The position numbers and the translations under genes were made by a program. Positions 37,835 through 51,041 of a stretch of DNA of 64,000 bases are shown one piece after another. Under the pieces are notes generated by a model. It made no database searches. It had not been told where the DNA came from and saw only the letters and a list, made by a program, of their open reading frames with translations. The stretch is taken from the NCBI RefSeq assembly GCF_024713945.1, contig NC_134681.1, forward strand, positions 3,111,001-3,175,000. Direction: 5' to 3'. Numbering within the stretch: position 1 is the first letter of the stretch; each line of letters starts with the position of its first letter. Source of the DNA: Dermatophagoides farinae. Taxonomy: Eukaryota > Arthropoda > Arachnida > Sarcoptiformes > Pyroglyphidae.

Positions 37835-38847
37835 ATGATTATGAATTCCATTAGATTATTACTATCATGTGGTTTATTTTCAACAATAGTAATTGATTCG
37901 ATTCAATCATTATCGATTAGCAGCCGCACATCAATGAATCAATGGGCATCGGAAGAGAAATTCTGTGCAAATATTCTACAACCATGTCAATGTTTTGTCA
38001 ATGCAGAAACAAATCTATTGAGGTCAGTTTTCAACGACAATTGGCTCTTTTTCTTTCAATTCTTTTTTTTCAATTTTTTTTTGACCAGATAGTGTCCATT
38101 GTAAAGGTGATGAACGAATCGTTAATAATAATTTGGATCAGATATTGATACGCATCGCTCAAACTGTTGATGATATTCAATTTGATGAATTAATTTTGGA
38201 AAATTTTACAAAAATCCTTGCAATAAATTTCACCAAAATTCAACGGGTTCCGGTGAAAACAATTCGTATATTTAATTGCCAACATTTGGAACGTTTTTCT
38301 GGTGATGATCGTTTTAATTTAACTTCAACATTAGCTCAATCATTGATTGAAATTGAATTATCCGGCAATAAGGCCATTGATTCGGATCAACTATTCAAGG
38401 TAAACTAAAAAAAAAAAATCTTAAAAAAGTGATTATTAATTGATTGATTAGTTTCTTTACACACAATTTCCTCGGTTACAATCAATAATTTTAAGCTCAA
38501 TAAATTATCAACAAATTCCGGTATTTAATCGGAATCAGAACAATAAATGTTTACCATGGAAACGTCTGATATTCAATCATCGTTGCACAAGTCCAGAACA
38601 ACAACGACAACCAATTATTATTGAACAAAAAGATCAATTTATTGATCTATGCAACGTACGATGGTTAGATTTGTCTTGTATGAATCTCAAACATATTAAT
38701 CAGATGGCCATAATGAAACTTTGTCAAAATCTAAATGTGACGTCGACGACAACGAATGGTAGACAATTACATGTGGATTTAAGCTATAATCCACTATTGA
38801 ATATTGATCAATGGACCGGTGATGATGATGTTCACATTGAATTTTGA
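37835..38847 (+). CDS. Small secreted leucine-rich-repeat-like protein
   Basis: Three exons, 37835-38022, 38093-38399 and 38452-38847, with 70- and 52-nt introns, encode 296 residues. Residues 1-28 are a signal peptide (MIMNSIRLLLSCGLFSTIVI...). A cysteine cluster CANILQPCQCF...VHC resembles an LRR N-terminal cap. Degenerate leucine-rich repeats follow (IDDIQFDELILENFT, SLIEIELSGNKAIDSDQLF, RLQSIILSS, VRWLDLSCMNLKHI, LHVDLSYNPLL). There is no transmembrane segment, so it is probably extracellular. In intron 1 the nearer acceptor would give a stop; the AG at 38091-38092 keeps frame. AATAAA lies at 39006. It converges on the sorting nexin gene, whose stop is 242 bp away. The specific orthologue is not recognised. 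Confidence 0.75.
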
Positions 38848-38926
38848 TGAAAACATTTTCATCATGCAACCAAAAAGCAGATCTCGAAACAATCAAACCT
38901 GGTTTTCTTTTGTTTTTTATTTTGCA

Positions 38927-38932
38927 TTTATT
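38927..38932 (-). terminator. Candidate polyadenylation signal of the sorting nexin gene
   Basis: AATAAA on the minus strand 157 nt past the stop at 39089; another lies about 10 nt further downstream. The two 3' UTRs would overlap if both genes use these signals. Confidence 0.35.
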
Positions 38933-39005
38933 CATACAAATAATAACATTTTTATCAACATTACACATCTATAATAATCAATAACACAAGAGCAATATAA
39001 AATTA

Positions 39006-39011
39006 AATAAA
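39006..39011 (+). terminator. Polyadenylation signal of the LRR-like gene
   Basis: AATAAA 159 nt past the stop codon, in the gap between the convergent genes. Confidence 0.4.
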
Positions 39012-39088
39012 AAAATTCCTGGAAAATGAGTGTATCACAGTAATGATATGCAACGCTAATTATCATCAACCGATTAATTTTTTTTGTT

Positions 39089-42000
39089 TCATTTGGAAAG
39101 TTTACGAAATTCTGGAAAATATTCCAACATGAATGCTTCAATGAATTCCTTTTTTTTGGTGTTAAAAGCAAAAGAAAAAGAGAGAGGGAGAGAGAAAAAA
39201 AATTAGAAAAAAATGTTCCCGGTAAACAAAACACAAACGCACACACACACACTTACATAAATAAGATGTTTATTAAGTTTTTGATATTGTAATATATCAA
39301 AACATTTATTCAGGCCACGATCAATATTTTGTTGCCCAAAAAGATGATTAATGATTGTGGGTACAGCGGCAAACAGAAGCTGTTTAGCGAGAATCTGTAA
39401 TTTACGTTCTTTAATCGATTCATCCGGATCTTCAACTAATGATGATGAATCATGATTTTCGATTTTTTTGCCAATATTTTCTGCTGCAATTTTTTCATCA
39501 TTTCTTGGCATTGATGTTGTTGACATCATTGCTTCTAATGAATCCGATGATGATGATGATGATGATGACGAAGACGACGATGGTCTGTGAGGTTGTTGTT
39601 TGGATTCATTTTGATCCATCATCATCATCATCATCGGTGGTGGTGAATGAATTGATGGATCATTTTCAAACGTCATCATTGTAGGTGTTGCCGGTGTTGT
39701 AGGTGTTGGCGGTTGATTTTCTAATGAACAAAGCAAATGATTCAATTCTTCTAGATAGCTATCAATTTGACTAGTTTCATTCATTTTCTTCTTCTGCTGC
39801 TGCTGCTGTTTTTGTTGTTGTTTGAAAATTTTTTCAGATTTTTCCATTGGTTCATTCTTCCGTTGATTTTCTGTTGAGGATAAATTTTCTGGCGAATTTT
39901 TCAACATTTTCTCCAGATGTAAATCAATCTGTGATAATAAATGGAAAACATTTTTCTCGGTAAATAATGATTCAAGAAATTGTTTATATGGACGTGACAT
40001 TTTTGATGAACCAAAAAATAATCGTGTGACAAACATTAATAAACGCCGTAATGTGCGTGTTACAGTATTGCCTTTTAACTCAAATATCTCAATGACAAGC
40101 TGAAAAAATGGCTCCAATAATTGAGTTTCATCTAATGACATCAACAGTAATGGTGGTTCATCATTTAATCCAGCAATCATTGCTTCATTCAACAAGATGT
40201 CAACATCATCATCAGTGGTATTTGTTGTTGCTGTAGTAGATTTTGTTGATGATTGACGAAACAGATTGGTAAAAATACCAATATTGCCGGTATTAAATAC
40301 CGTATCGAAAAGATTTGTTGATGATGAAACGGTTACTTGATCATCTTGTCCGGTTTGTTGTTCTAATATCTGTGCGTTGAATAGACGAAATTTCCGATTT
40401 GGCGACAACGATGATGGTTGTGTGGATAATGATGATGGTTGATTATTGGTGGTGGTCGATGACAATGAAATCTTTCGATTCTTGGAATGGTGACAATTCT
40501 TGCATGAGAATGATTCATTTTTTTCAAACATTTTCAATTGATCTAGACAATAATCAAAACAATCACGGGATGTTTTCTCCATCAATAATGAACGCATTTG
40601 TGCAAAAAACAATCGATTAGTTAGACTGTGCTTATTTATTATTGCAGAATCATCAAAATCATTCGCATTTGTTTCAGATTCAAAAATTTCATTATCAATC
40701 GGTTCATTCGATGATGATGATAATGATTGATCGGAATGTGTAATTAAATGTCCAATTATTCGATCCAATGATTCATCCAGATCATTATTAGGATCGAATA
40801 ACATACGAAACATATAAATCTGAACCAATTGATTAAGGCCGGAATCTTCATTCAAATCAAAAAGATAATCAACAAGAAAACAACGAATACACTGGATGGA
40901 ATCAATATCATTTTTAGCTGATGTTGACAATTTTGAATCTTCACAATCATAGCCAACAAGTTGTAGAAATCCAATCGATTTGACAACCAATTCTTGTGCA
41001 GTGATTTGTTGAAATAAAATATTTAACAATTTTTCCGTTCGTTCAATCATCTGATCAATGATTTGTGCGGATTTTTCAGATTTATTGTCGACGGCCAAAA
41101 CATTACCACCATCATTGGCAAATAATTCAATTGCATCTTGACCAATGTCCAGATCAATTTGAACCGATGTTGATGACGATGCAATTGTTTCATCGCGTTT
41201 AAGTAATTTTCGAAATGAAATTGAATTCAATGTTGTTGCATTTTTTGTCGTTCTCCGTTTTAAAAGTGTACTGTTTGTAATCGGTCGCTGTTGTTTTTTC
41301 TTCTGTTTCATAACGGTAACCATTGAACGATTCAGTTGTCGTATCTCCAAGAGGATTTGATTGCAACGATGTAAAAATGTTTCAAGAATTCTCAATTCAA
41401 AATTTGAGGAAAATTTTCCAATTTTTCGATTTTTATCACCAACAACACTAGTGGATGATGATGGTGATGATAAAAATTTAAGAATTTTTCCATCATTTTG
41501 TTGTCGATGTTGCAGATGATCAGTTATAGTGGAAAGATAACTATGAAGATTATAGCGTCCAAGGAACAAAATGAATCTCAGAAATGGTCGTATGGATTGT
41601 GAATAAAATTGTTGCAATTGTTCCAATGTCAATTCGATGGACCATTGATATGACCAATTTGACATTAAATCATTGCGTACAATAATTGGTAATAATTTTC
41701 TGGATGGATTACCATCATCATGATGATGATATTGAAAACGTGATAATAATGCTGTAATATTCATTTGAAATAGAAAATTTGCATTTGGATTTGATGATCC
41801 ATGATGATGATTATTATTATTCAACGGATTGATTGATTTCTGTTGTTGATTTGATTGTGATACAAATAAATTTTCGACAAATGCCATTATTTTTGATTCA
41901 GCTGTATTCGCTGTGGATGATTGTAATATTTCGGCAAAATCATTACGAAATCTAGAATCAGTTATAACGCAACTAAAATCAGCATTCAGCCAACAAAATG

Positions 42001-45000
42001 TACGAGCCAATATTCGATGTAATCGATTAATCGATCGGGATAATTGATCAATATCAGTCGAGATTATCGCAAGTAAATCACTGTGAATTTGATTCTGTAT
42101 GGAACCATCATCATCAGCAGCAGTCGTCATAATAATATCACGTATCCACGATTTTAATCGTAATCGTATAATTAGCAATAATTTCACAGTAGAAAGATAA
42201 CAAAATGGAAACTCAATCGAATTGAACAACATACGACGATTTTTATGCAGATCAATCAGTTTTTTTTCAATTTTTTCCACACGGCCATTTATTGTTGATG
42301 TTAGCAATGTTTTTCCAATCGGCCGCATACGTATAGCATGAATAAGTTTATGGAATTTTTTCGAGTTGGTTTGATTCTTCCAATAACTACACAATTGTTC
42401 ACTTGGAAGTTTTTCATAAAGATCAATAATAATTGATGATGATGAGGATGATTTACGTTTTTCAAAATATTCTGTCAACATTTGATCATATTCTTGTGAT
42501 ATTAGAAATTGTGGATAAAATTCTTGATGAAAACAATCAAATAAAATTTTCTCCAAACAAACCAAAACATCCAAATATTGTTGCCAATTGAGTCTTTCAA
42601 GTATGAAAAATGTTGATTTTTTCTTCATTTCATCATCTTTTGTGTCATCAAATGTTTGCAATAGAAATGTTTCTTTCTCATCATCATTATTACAATAAAG
42701 ATCAAAACGTTCTGCTGAAAGATCTAATGATTCAATTTCAATGTCACCAAGTAAAAATCTTTCCAATGACAACATCAATTCCGAAGAAATCGATAAAAAT
42801 TGCCGAGAAAATGTATAGAAAAAATGTTGATCAGTAATCATGGAGAAAATTTTTCGAAATGAATCTTCAAAGGATTCATGTAAAAGGTTCATTCGTTCAT
42901 CATCGTTGTGTGAATGTAGAAAAAATTGTTGAAAATTTCGAAATACCAACTGCAAATGTTCCCAGAATTCAAGCATATAAACCGTACAATCAACAAGTAA
43001 AACATCTTTACGAAATTTCATTAATGATGAACGTTTTGTAGTAGCCGGATCTGACTGCAATAATGATCTTTGTAGAAATGTTCTGAAATGATTACGTGAA
43101 AATTTGTTGGCCATAATTTGATGAAATTTGAAAATTTTTTTCTGTTTTGGTTTTTGAAATTGATTACTATTATCATGATGATTTTTGATTGATGATTGAT
43201 CATCACTGGATTTCGGTGGCAATTGATGAATCAATAATGAATCATCCAATGAAATAGACCGTACTAGATCAGATTGGAATGACAAATCATCATAGCTAAA
43301 ATGACGAATTAATTTTGTTTTTGATTGTTTCGACGTTGGTGATTGTTCATAGTGGTTATCATCATCATCATCTTGTTGATCAAAGATTTTAACTTCATCA
43401 AATGATGAATCAGAATAATCATGATGATGGTGGTGACCCACTGCTTGGGTCACCGGCAGCAATTCAGCCAACGTTCGTTTACGTATCTGAATTTTCTGTT
43501 CACACAATGTTTTTGCAAACCGTAATCGCGTAATCAAACGTTTAATATTTTTTTCTTGTTTAAATTTTTTAAATTTTAAATTTATCTGACCATTAAATGT
43601 AAAACATTCTCTTGGGTCTGATGTTGATTGATAAATGTCATTGGTTGTTGAACGATGTTGTTGTTGTTGTTGTTGCTGTGGTGAAAATCCTCGTTTTTCA
43701 TCAATTGTATTGATCATTCGATGATGATGATCCAAATGTGAAACAACAGCTGCATCCAATATTTCGGCAATCAATTTCAAACGGATATGTTTCAATAATT
43801 TCACATTATTACATTTATCAATCAATTCATATAGATGATCAAAATCGTTTGCCATGATACATTGTTTTGCTTCATTTAATATGAAAATATTTTTTCTACC
43901 ACCAAGATATTCGTCATTTTTACCATCATCGTCGTCATCATCATCATCATAAGAATCTGAACCGGAAACGAAATCTTCATAATTATCATCAAGTTCTGTT
44001 GGTTGTTTTAAATCCTGGTTATTGTTATTATAAGATTGTTGCTGAATTGTATCGTAGAAAAGTATGTCTTTGAGTAGGAAATATTTTTTCAATATTTTAA
44101 CAATTTGATAATTAATCATTTTTGGTTGTGTAATCAGATCGATTGTATCGTAAAGAATTTTGGCCAAAATTTCATTCAAAAATGAACGTATTGTTTGACA
44201 ATTTTGTATCAATAATAATTTTGATGATTCATATGTCGATGACGATGGTGAAAATTGATTCTGATAACCACGATTAATATCATTCAACAGTGTGGTCAAT
44301 ATAAAACTGGCCAAATTTTCAATCAGATTTTTCTCTGAATCCACGTCAGCTAAATGTGATGCCAATGGATAGATTATTGTTGCTTTGGTTGCTGCAGATA
44401 GTTTTGATTGAATCGGACCAATCACTTGTTTTTCAACGTTGTCGTAGTCGTCGTCGTCATTGTTCACTTGTGATTCAGAAACATTTGCCAATGGTGGATC
44501 GGTTGTTTTCAGAAATGGATTCAAATTCTGTAATAATTGTTGAGTTTTAGAATTTGAATTTGAAATAAATGATGAAAATTTTGATTTCATTAAAATTGGT
44601 CTATTATCATCATTTGGAAGTGTTGGAGAATCAAGATTGGTTTGCGATGCAGAACATGAAATATCACTCTCACAATCATCATCATCATCAGAAGAAGAAG
44701 ATTGTGAAACATTTGTCATGATAGATGAAATTGAATGTTGATTTTTTCGATGACCTAACCATGATTCAACCAGTGGAGATGCAGAAATTTCATTTCCATT
44801 TCCATCATCATCTTTTCTATTATGATTATGACTAATATTCTGAAAATGGTTTCGTAAACGTTTCACTAAATCTTGTGAAATAAATTGAACATGATTAACA
44901 TTGTAAAGCCGGTCAATGAAACATGATAATAATATCCAAATGTCATCTCTATAAGGGAACAAAAAAAAACAAATGTTTAATCGATTGAAATTTATGATGA

Positions 45001-45443
45001 AAAAAAGAAAAGAAAAACCTGAGTAATGTATGAAGACGTTGAACCAATTGTTTTCGAACATTATGTTGATAATATTGACAATCTGTATCATGCAACGAAT
45101 ATGACGATGAAATGATTAATGGACGATACCAAGTCATAACATAATATTCGACAATATTATCAACAATTTTACATAAAAGTTTATCAATTTCTTTTGTCAT
45201 CACAATACGATCATTGAATTTTGTTGTCGATGATGACGCTGATGATGACGGTGATGGACTTGAATTATCATTCGATGATGATGGTCTATTAGTTTGATGG
45301 TCATCATTTTGATAGAAACTGATTTGATCAGATGAATTTTCATAATTAAATTTCCAATATAAATATAATGATGTAAGTAAAGCAGCAAAGATTATGATTG
45401 GAATTAGAATGAAATAATATGATAAAATTATGACCAGATTCAT
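39089..45443 (-). CDS. SNX25/Snazarus-like sorting nexin (PXA-RGS-nexin C), 2058 aa
   Basis: Membrane-anchored sorting nexins of this family act at ER contact sites and endosomes in lipid and receptor traffic. Exons 45443-45019, 44948-39257 and 39148-39089 (introns 70 and 108 nt) total exactly 2059 codons. An N-terminal hydrophobic hairpin (residues 3-30) is followed by a PXA domain (about 84-430; DKLLCKIVDNIVEYYVMTWY, LNEILAKILYDTID), an RGS-like domain (about 760-960, ending CFHQEFYPQFLISQEYDQML) and a nexin C domain (about 1755-2058; FQLVIEIFELKGN, LRRLLMFVTRLFFG, LNKHLIY|EFIEAFMLEYFPEF). The last exon restores a normal nexin C end instead of a CA-repeat read-through. Length is about twice the family norm because of Asp, Ser, Gln, His and Met runs. 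I could not find the PX signature between RGS and nexin C. The intron 1 donor (GTTTTT) is weak. Confidence 0.8.
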
Positions 45444-46111
45444 GTTTCGAAGAAAAAAAAATGTAGTGGAATGAATTCATGAAAATTAAAAGAATCAATT
45501 AATTTGTGATCCAATAAAAATGATGATCATTTTATTGGTCGATGTATGAATACGATCTGTTGAGATTGAAAAAGAAAAAACAAAAATGAAAACAGTAAAA
45601 CAAAACAAGAACAACATTTACCATGTTGAACTAAACAGCCAAACCAAACGGCGAGGGAGGACGAATTTAATGTTTTTTTTTTATTGTTGATAATAAACAT
45701 ATCGATTTGATTTGATGATATGAAACATAATCATCATCAATGTTTCATATCGTTATAGCTAACGCGTAATTGTTGTTGTTGTTTGGAAATAATACATGGA
45801 AATATTTTCGATAAACAATAACAAAACACTTGCGGAATTTTTCTGAAAACGAAAATTGTTTTATTTTTCAAACCATAGATGGCGATATAGTATGTTATCA
45901 TTGAAACATTCAAATTTTTTTTTATTCAATTTCAGAAACAATAAACAATAATTCAATTATAATAAGTGATGAATTGGTTAGTGAATCATTCTAATTAATA
46001 TGAGTTGAGTTTGTTGATTATTTTTTTGTCTGTTTGAATCTAATAAGTAGCAATAATGAATTGAATAATCGCAATTTTCGTTGGTTAAATCAACGAGAAC
46101 CAAGAAATGGA
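45444..46111. other. Spacer between golgin-like 3' end and sorting nexin start
   Basis: Holds the presumed sorting nexin promoter and the 3' UTR of the golgin-like gene (minus-strand AATAAA at 45926-45921). It has a 12-bp-arm hairpin at 45717-45751 (GATATGAAACAT and its complement) and the motif CGCCATCTATGG on the minus strand (45884-45873). Confidence 0.5.
45717..45751. repeat. Inverted repeat, 12-bp perfect arms
   Basis: GATATGAAACAT (45717-45728) and ATGTTTCATATC (45740-45751), 11-nt loop, about 275 bp upstream of the sorting nexin ATG. Confidence 0.6.
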
Positions 46112-49100
46112 TCATGTATCATCATCTTCTTTTACCATAATAAATGGATCAGAATTTTGATCGACAACGAATTGTTGTTGATGATGATCATCATCTGCAT
46201 TTATGACAGGTGATTGGCCATGACCACCGCTGATTTGATTATGACTTTTATCCGAATAATAAATGAAAACCAAATAATGTATCAATAAAAGATAGACAAC
46301 GATAATGATGCGATTAAATTTTGATCTTGTCGATCCAAATAATAGGATATTTTTCTGCCGTCGTAACCATCGTTTCATCTTGGTATATAAAGACAGTTCT
46401 TGACCAGGATAACTTGGCTGAGAAGATGATGATAATGATTGTTGATGATCATCCATCGATAAAGCCAAACTTGATTGTGAATATGGATTATAGACATTTG
46501 TATTATTACTATGAAAATGATGATGATGATCATCCTGAATTTTAAATGGAAAAAAATTTAGTTTCAAATCCCAATCAATCGAATTATTAGATTACCTGTT
46601 GCCAAAAGTCCATTGATTGTAATTTACCATTTTTTTGAATATTTAGATTGTGAATAAGATTTTTATCACTTCCATCATTGCCATAATCATCATCGAGAGA
46701 AGTGAACAACGTTCGTTGATGATAATAATTATCAACATCACCATTATTATTATTGTTCAATGAATTCAAATAAAATGTTTCCAATTGTCTTCGTCGTTGT
46801 CTTTCATTTTCAAGCTGTTGTTCCATCTGGCGCAATTGTTCCTGTTGATCATCTAGCCGAGTGGTCATTTCTGTCAATTTTATTTCATTCAATGCTAATT
46901 CAGCTAACAGTTGTCCATCATTGGTTTGATCATCAATGTTTTCATTATTATCAGATTTATCGGGCTGTTGTCTTTGTCGTTGAGGTCGTGGCTTAAATTT
47001 TTCATTCAATACCACCACTTTTTCTTGCAGTTGTTTGATTTCATTTTCTTTCGATTTCAATTTAGCCATCATTTTACGGAAACGTTGTTCATATTCAGTT
47101 TTTTCACCTATGGTGGAAAGCGATCAAAAAAAGCATTCATTCATTTTAAAAAAAACAAAAAATAAAACTCACGTATCATTGAATCTTTCTCCTTTTTCAT
47201 CTGTTCTTTACATTGATCTAAATGTTTATCTTTCGAACGAATTGTTTGTTCAAATTGTTCCTGTTGTCTTTGTCGTTCTTGTTTTTCTTTATCCAATTCT
47301 TTCACTAGGCTATCGATTTGATTTTTATAATAGACAAATTCATCTTCAAATTCAGCTGATGCTAAAATGATTCGGAGTGAGAAAATTGGGATTATGTTCA
47401 GAAAAACAAAAAACCAAAACAAAGTTTACCCATATTTTTCAATGATGCTTCCAATTCATCAATTTTCGATCGCAATTCTTTCGCAACAGATTCCGAACAA
47501 GATAAATCTGTTTTTAAATTATTAATATCCATTTGATATTCATTTTGTTCATCATGAAGTTTTTGTTCCATTTCATTCAGCCGAGAATCAATCATTGTCT
47601 GTTTCTGTAGCTCTTCATATTTTAATCTTCCTTCCAATTCTTCAATTCGTGTTTGGAATTCAATCTCTGATTTTGCAGCCATTTTCAATCGTTCATCTAG
47701 TTTAAAATATCGTGCTTTTAAACTTTGCATTTTTTGCTGCAATTTTTCAATCAAACTTTCACGTTCATTTATGGCTGTACTGAAACTTTCAATTTCCAAT
47801 TCATAATTATGTTTCAGAATTTCCAATTCATATTGCACATCACTCAATGTGAATTCATCATCTTTGACTTTTTGATCCAAACGTTGATTTTCTTGTTCCA
47901 ATTCCATAATACGATTACGATATTCATTCTCTTTTTTCATCAATGTTTCAAGATCGTGTTGCATTTTAACAAAATGTTCATATGCTTTTATCGATGTTGT
48001 GACAACATCTTCATTTTCATTATCCATTATCATTGTCGTTGATGATTGTTGTTGTTGTTGTTGTTGATTATAATGGATTGAATCGATTGATTTTTGCTGA
48101 TTTTTCATATTTTCTTCTTGCTCATTTTGTTCTTGTTGTTCGTTTTCATCTTGTTGTTGTTGTTGTTGTTCATTTTGTGATTCCAAATGTTGTTGATGAT
48201 GATTCGACAATGTTAATGGAACTTCTACAACTGTTGCTGGTGTAGTGGAATTTAATGATTGTTCATTTTCAGCTAGTTTTCCATCATTATTATTATCGAT
48301 TGATGATGATTCATTTGTTGTTCCATCATTATTCAATATCAATGCCGGTAGCTGCTGCTGTTGTTCTTGTTGTTGTTGTTGCTGTTGATCGATAATGTAT
48401 GTATTTATATCATTCGATGATATTGAATTTCCATCAACATCTTTGTCAGCAACGTTTTCTTGGTGAGTAAAAAAAATCAAATCAAATTCAATTTTATCAT
48501 ACAAATCAAATTTGTAAAACTTGACTCACCATAATTACTAATTTTATAAGTACGACTTTGCTGTATTAATTGTTCAATTTTACGATATTGTACAAGTAGA
48601 TCATGATAGATGGCATCTTTCTGTTGATTATTATCTTTTGAAATTGAAGATGATGATTGTGTAAGTGGTGGTGGTGGTGGCGGTGGTATCAATGGTTTCA
48701 ACATCATCATCTGATCATCATCATCTATGTCAACCGTTTTTTCATCATCCAATTGTTGTTGTTGTTGTTGTTTATGACGTACAGCCGCTGGTATTATAGA
48801 TACTTCAGACAGGTAGCCTTCCGAAAATTTTCTTTCCATTTGGATCGATTGACCTTGTGTGTGTGTGCGTGAAAATAAAGTGAATAATAATAATAAAAAA
48901 CGAAACAAACAAAAAAAAAGAAGGAAGAGGAAAATTTAAATTAGAAAATTTTCCGAAAAAAAAACTAAAAGTGAAACTTTAGAAAATGAAGAAAGCAAAC
49001 AAAAAAATCAATAATTTTCTAAGGTGTTTCCATTTCATCATCAATGTGGAAATGAAAAAAATTGTTTTCTTTCGAATGATTTACAAAGAAAAAAACAATT

Positions 49101-50051
49101 TTTTTTTGTTTTTCCTATCATATCTCATCATCATCAGCAAAGCGGTATACCATTATTATTCATTAATTTCGATTCGATTGTTGATGATGATTGCAGTGGT
49201 TGTTGTGATGGTTGTTGGCCTTGGCAACCGATCAACGACGACGAAAATCCATGTCCTTGCCCCTGTTGCTGATGATGTTGATCCATAACAATCTGATGAT
49301 GAATACGTTCCAAATCATTAACACCAACCGGTGTTGATGATGCTTCTGTATTCGTGACTGATGATGCTGTCTAGAATGAGGAACAAAAATTGGAAACTTA
49401 AACAAAGCAATAGTTAGCCACCGAGTTAGATACCTTTAGATATTTAATTTCATTTTCCAAATGTGAATTTTTCATCGCCAAATGTTGTATTTTCGCTTGC
49501 ATTGTAGCCAATTCATGATTCATCAGAGTGATTTGTCGCATTTTATCCAATAATGCTTCATCACGTGAACGTATCTCGCGGGAAAATGATTCACAAACAA
49601 ATGAGTTACGTTGTTCAATCTCTTTCAGGATGGACAAATGTTGGTCAATATCGGTCAATACGTTGCGTAAATCATCATCACCACCCATATCCAATGATGA
49701 TGGTGTCGATTTCATTGATTGTGATGTCGGTGTAATCGTATTCATCTTTGGTGATAATTGTTCTTGATTATCGATTGTATAATTAATTCTTATGATTGTC
49801 TTGAAACGTTCCAATAATGTTTCCAATCTTTGTAAATGTTCATTAATCTCGATTTTGAAATGTTGAAATTCTTCAATCAATGGTAATGCTATTATTTCGG
49901 AATTTCGTTGTCGCTGTTGCTGTTGATTATCCGGAATCACTATTGGTCCGTTTGATTCCGATTTATTAAATGTTGATGATGATCGTTGCTGTGTGTTGGA
50001 TGTTGTTGTGGATGATGATGGATTTTTCGTGATGGAAATTTTCAAATCCAT
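46112..50051 (-). CDS. Tail-anchored coiled-coil protein, golgin/CASP-like, 1104 aa
   Basis: Golgins are long Golgi-surface coiled coils that tether vesicles. Seven exons (50051-49434, 49370-49151, 48853-48530, 48458-47430, 47361-47173, 47107-46596, 46534-46112; phases 0,1,1,1,1,0) join to exactly 1105 codons. The N-terminal third is polar with short helices; exons 3-4 begin with Gln/Asp/Pro-rich stretches (QQQQQ, PPPPPPP). Coiled coil runs from about residue 490 to 890 (LEQENQRLDQKVKDDEF, RIEELEGRLKYEELQKQ, MAKLKSKENEIKQLQEKVVV). A single transmembrane segment at about 1040-1057 (RIIIVVYLLLIHYLVFIYY) follows a basic stretch (KMKRWLRRQKN) and precedes a luminal tail of about 47 residues. Topology matches golgin-84, giantin and CASP, whose membrane segments also carry a LLLH-type motif, but I do not recognise a specific orthologue. 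The exon 2 donor (GTATAC) is the weakest junction. Confidence 0.75.
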
Positions 50052-51041
50052 TCGTATGAATGCGTATGGATAACGCACGATCGTTATTTTCGGTTATTTT
50101 TTCTCGGTCACTTAGACCAAATGTTACACACACACACACGCACAGATAACAAACACTTTGACGAAAAAAGATTCACACACCCATACAAGACATAAATAGT
50201 TGGATTTTTGCTGTGTGTGTGTGTGTGTGTGCGACTACTTGATTTTGAAAATAATTTTCTGAAATAAAATTCGTGAATATTTTCTTCTTAAGGTTTAAAC
50301 AAACCAAAGAAAAAACACTCACCAAGGTAACCGAATCCCAGATGAAAACTTTTGTTTCTGCAAATAATAAAAAAAAATTTAAAATGATTCAAAAAAAATG
50401 TTTTAAATTTTTTATGTTTTTTTTTGTTGTTGTGTATGGAATATTCTCGAAGAAGAAATAACAAGGACAATATATTGATCTGACCAATAAACGTTAGCTG
50501 AGTGCATGTATGTATGCATGTTCAGGTTATATCATTGTCATCATCAATTAATGTCGTGACTACCGACGATAAAACATACATTAAGGTGAAAATCGATTTC
50601 ATTTTCTTTAGATTGAACTGAAACAGATGGTGGAGCTGTTTTTCCTGAAGCCATCAATAGGTAGTAGTTGTTGTTGTTGTTGTTGTTGTTATTCTGTTTT
50701 TTCATAGCAACAACAACAACAATTAACTTTATCATTGGACTTTATTTATTGATTCAAATTCTTGATAACTTGAAAGTTTATTTGAGATTTATTTCATTTT
50801 GATAAATATTTTGATAATTTTAACGCATAAAAATTCTTAATGTTTGTCTGTCTGTTTGTTTGCATGTAAAAAGCATGATAATAATCAGATTAGTTTAAAA
50901 AATGGAAAAACAAATCAATTAAATTTAAAAGGAAAGAAATGGAAAAATTCATCGTCAAATTTTGTCTATACATGTGTTGAATGGGATGTGAAAAAGTAAA
51001 AAGAATCCAAAAAGAAAAAATACACTTATCAAACATGACCA
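50052..51041. other. Spacer between GTPase 3' end and golgin-like start
   Basis: Contains the presumed golgin-like promoter, GT/CA runs near 50126 and 50213-50231, and minus-strand AATAAA candidates for the GTPase gene around 50777-50793. No ORF is convincing. Confidence 0.45.

Noticed and set aside
39203-39256. C-terminal tail VSVCVCVCVLFTGNIFF of the sorting nexin frame
   Set aside because: This is read-through of a GTAAGT donor into a (GT)n tract. Splicing to 39148 gives a nexin C-like end instead.
47725-48245. Plus-strand ORFs opposite golgin-like exon 4
   Set aside because: They are antisense shadows of a Gln/Glu-rich coiled coil, rich in Phe, His and Val with no domain.
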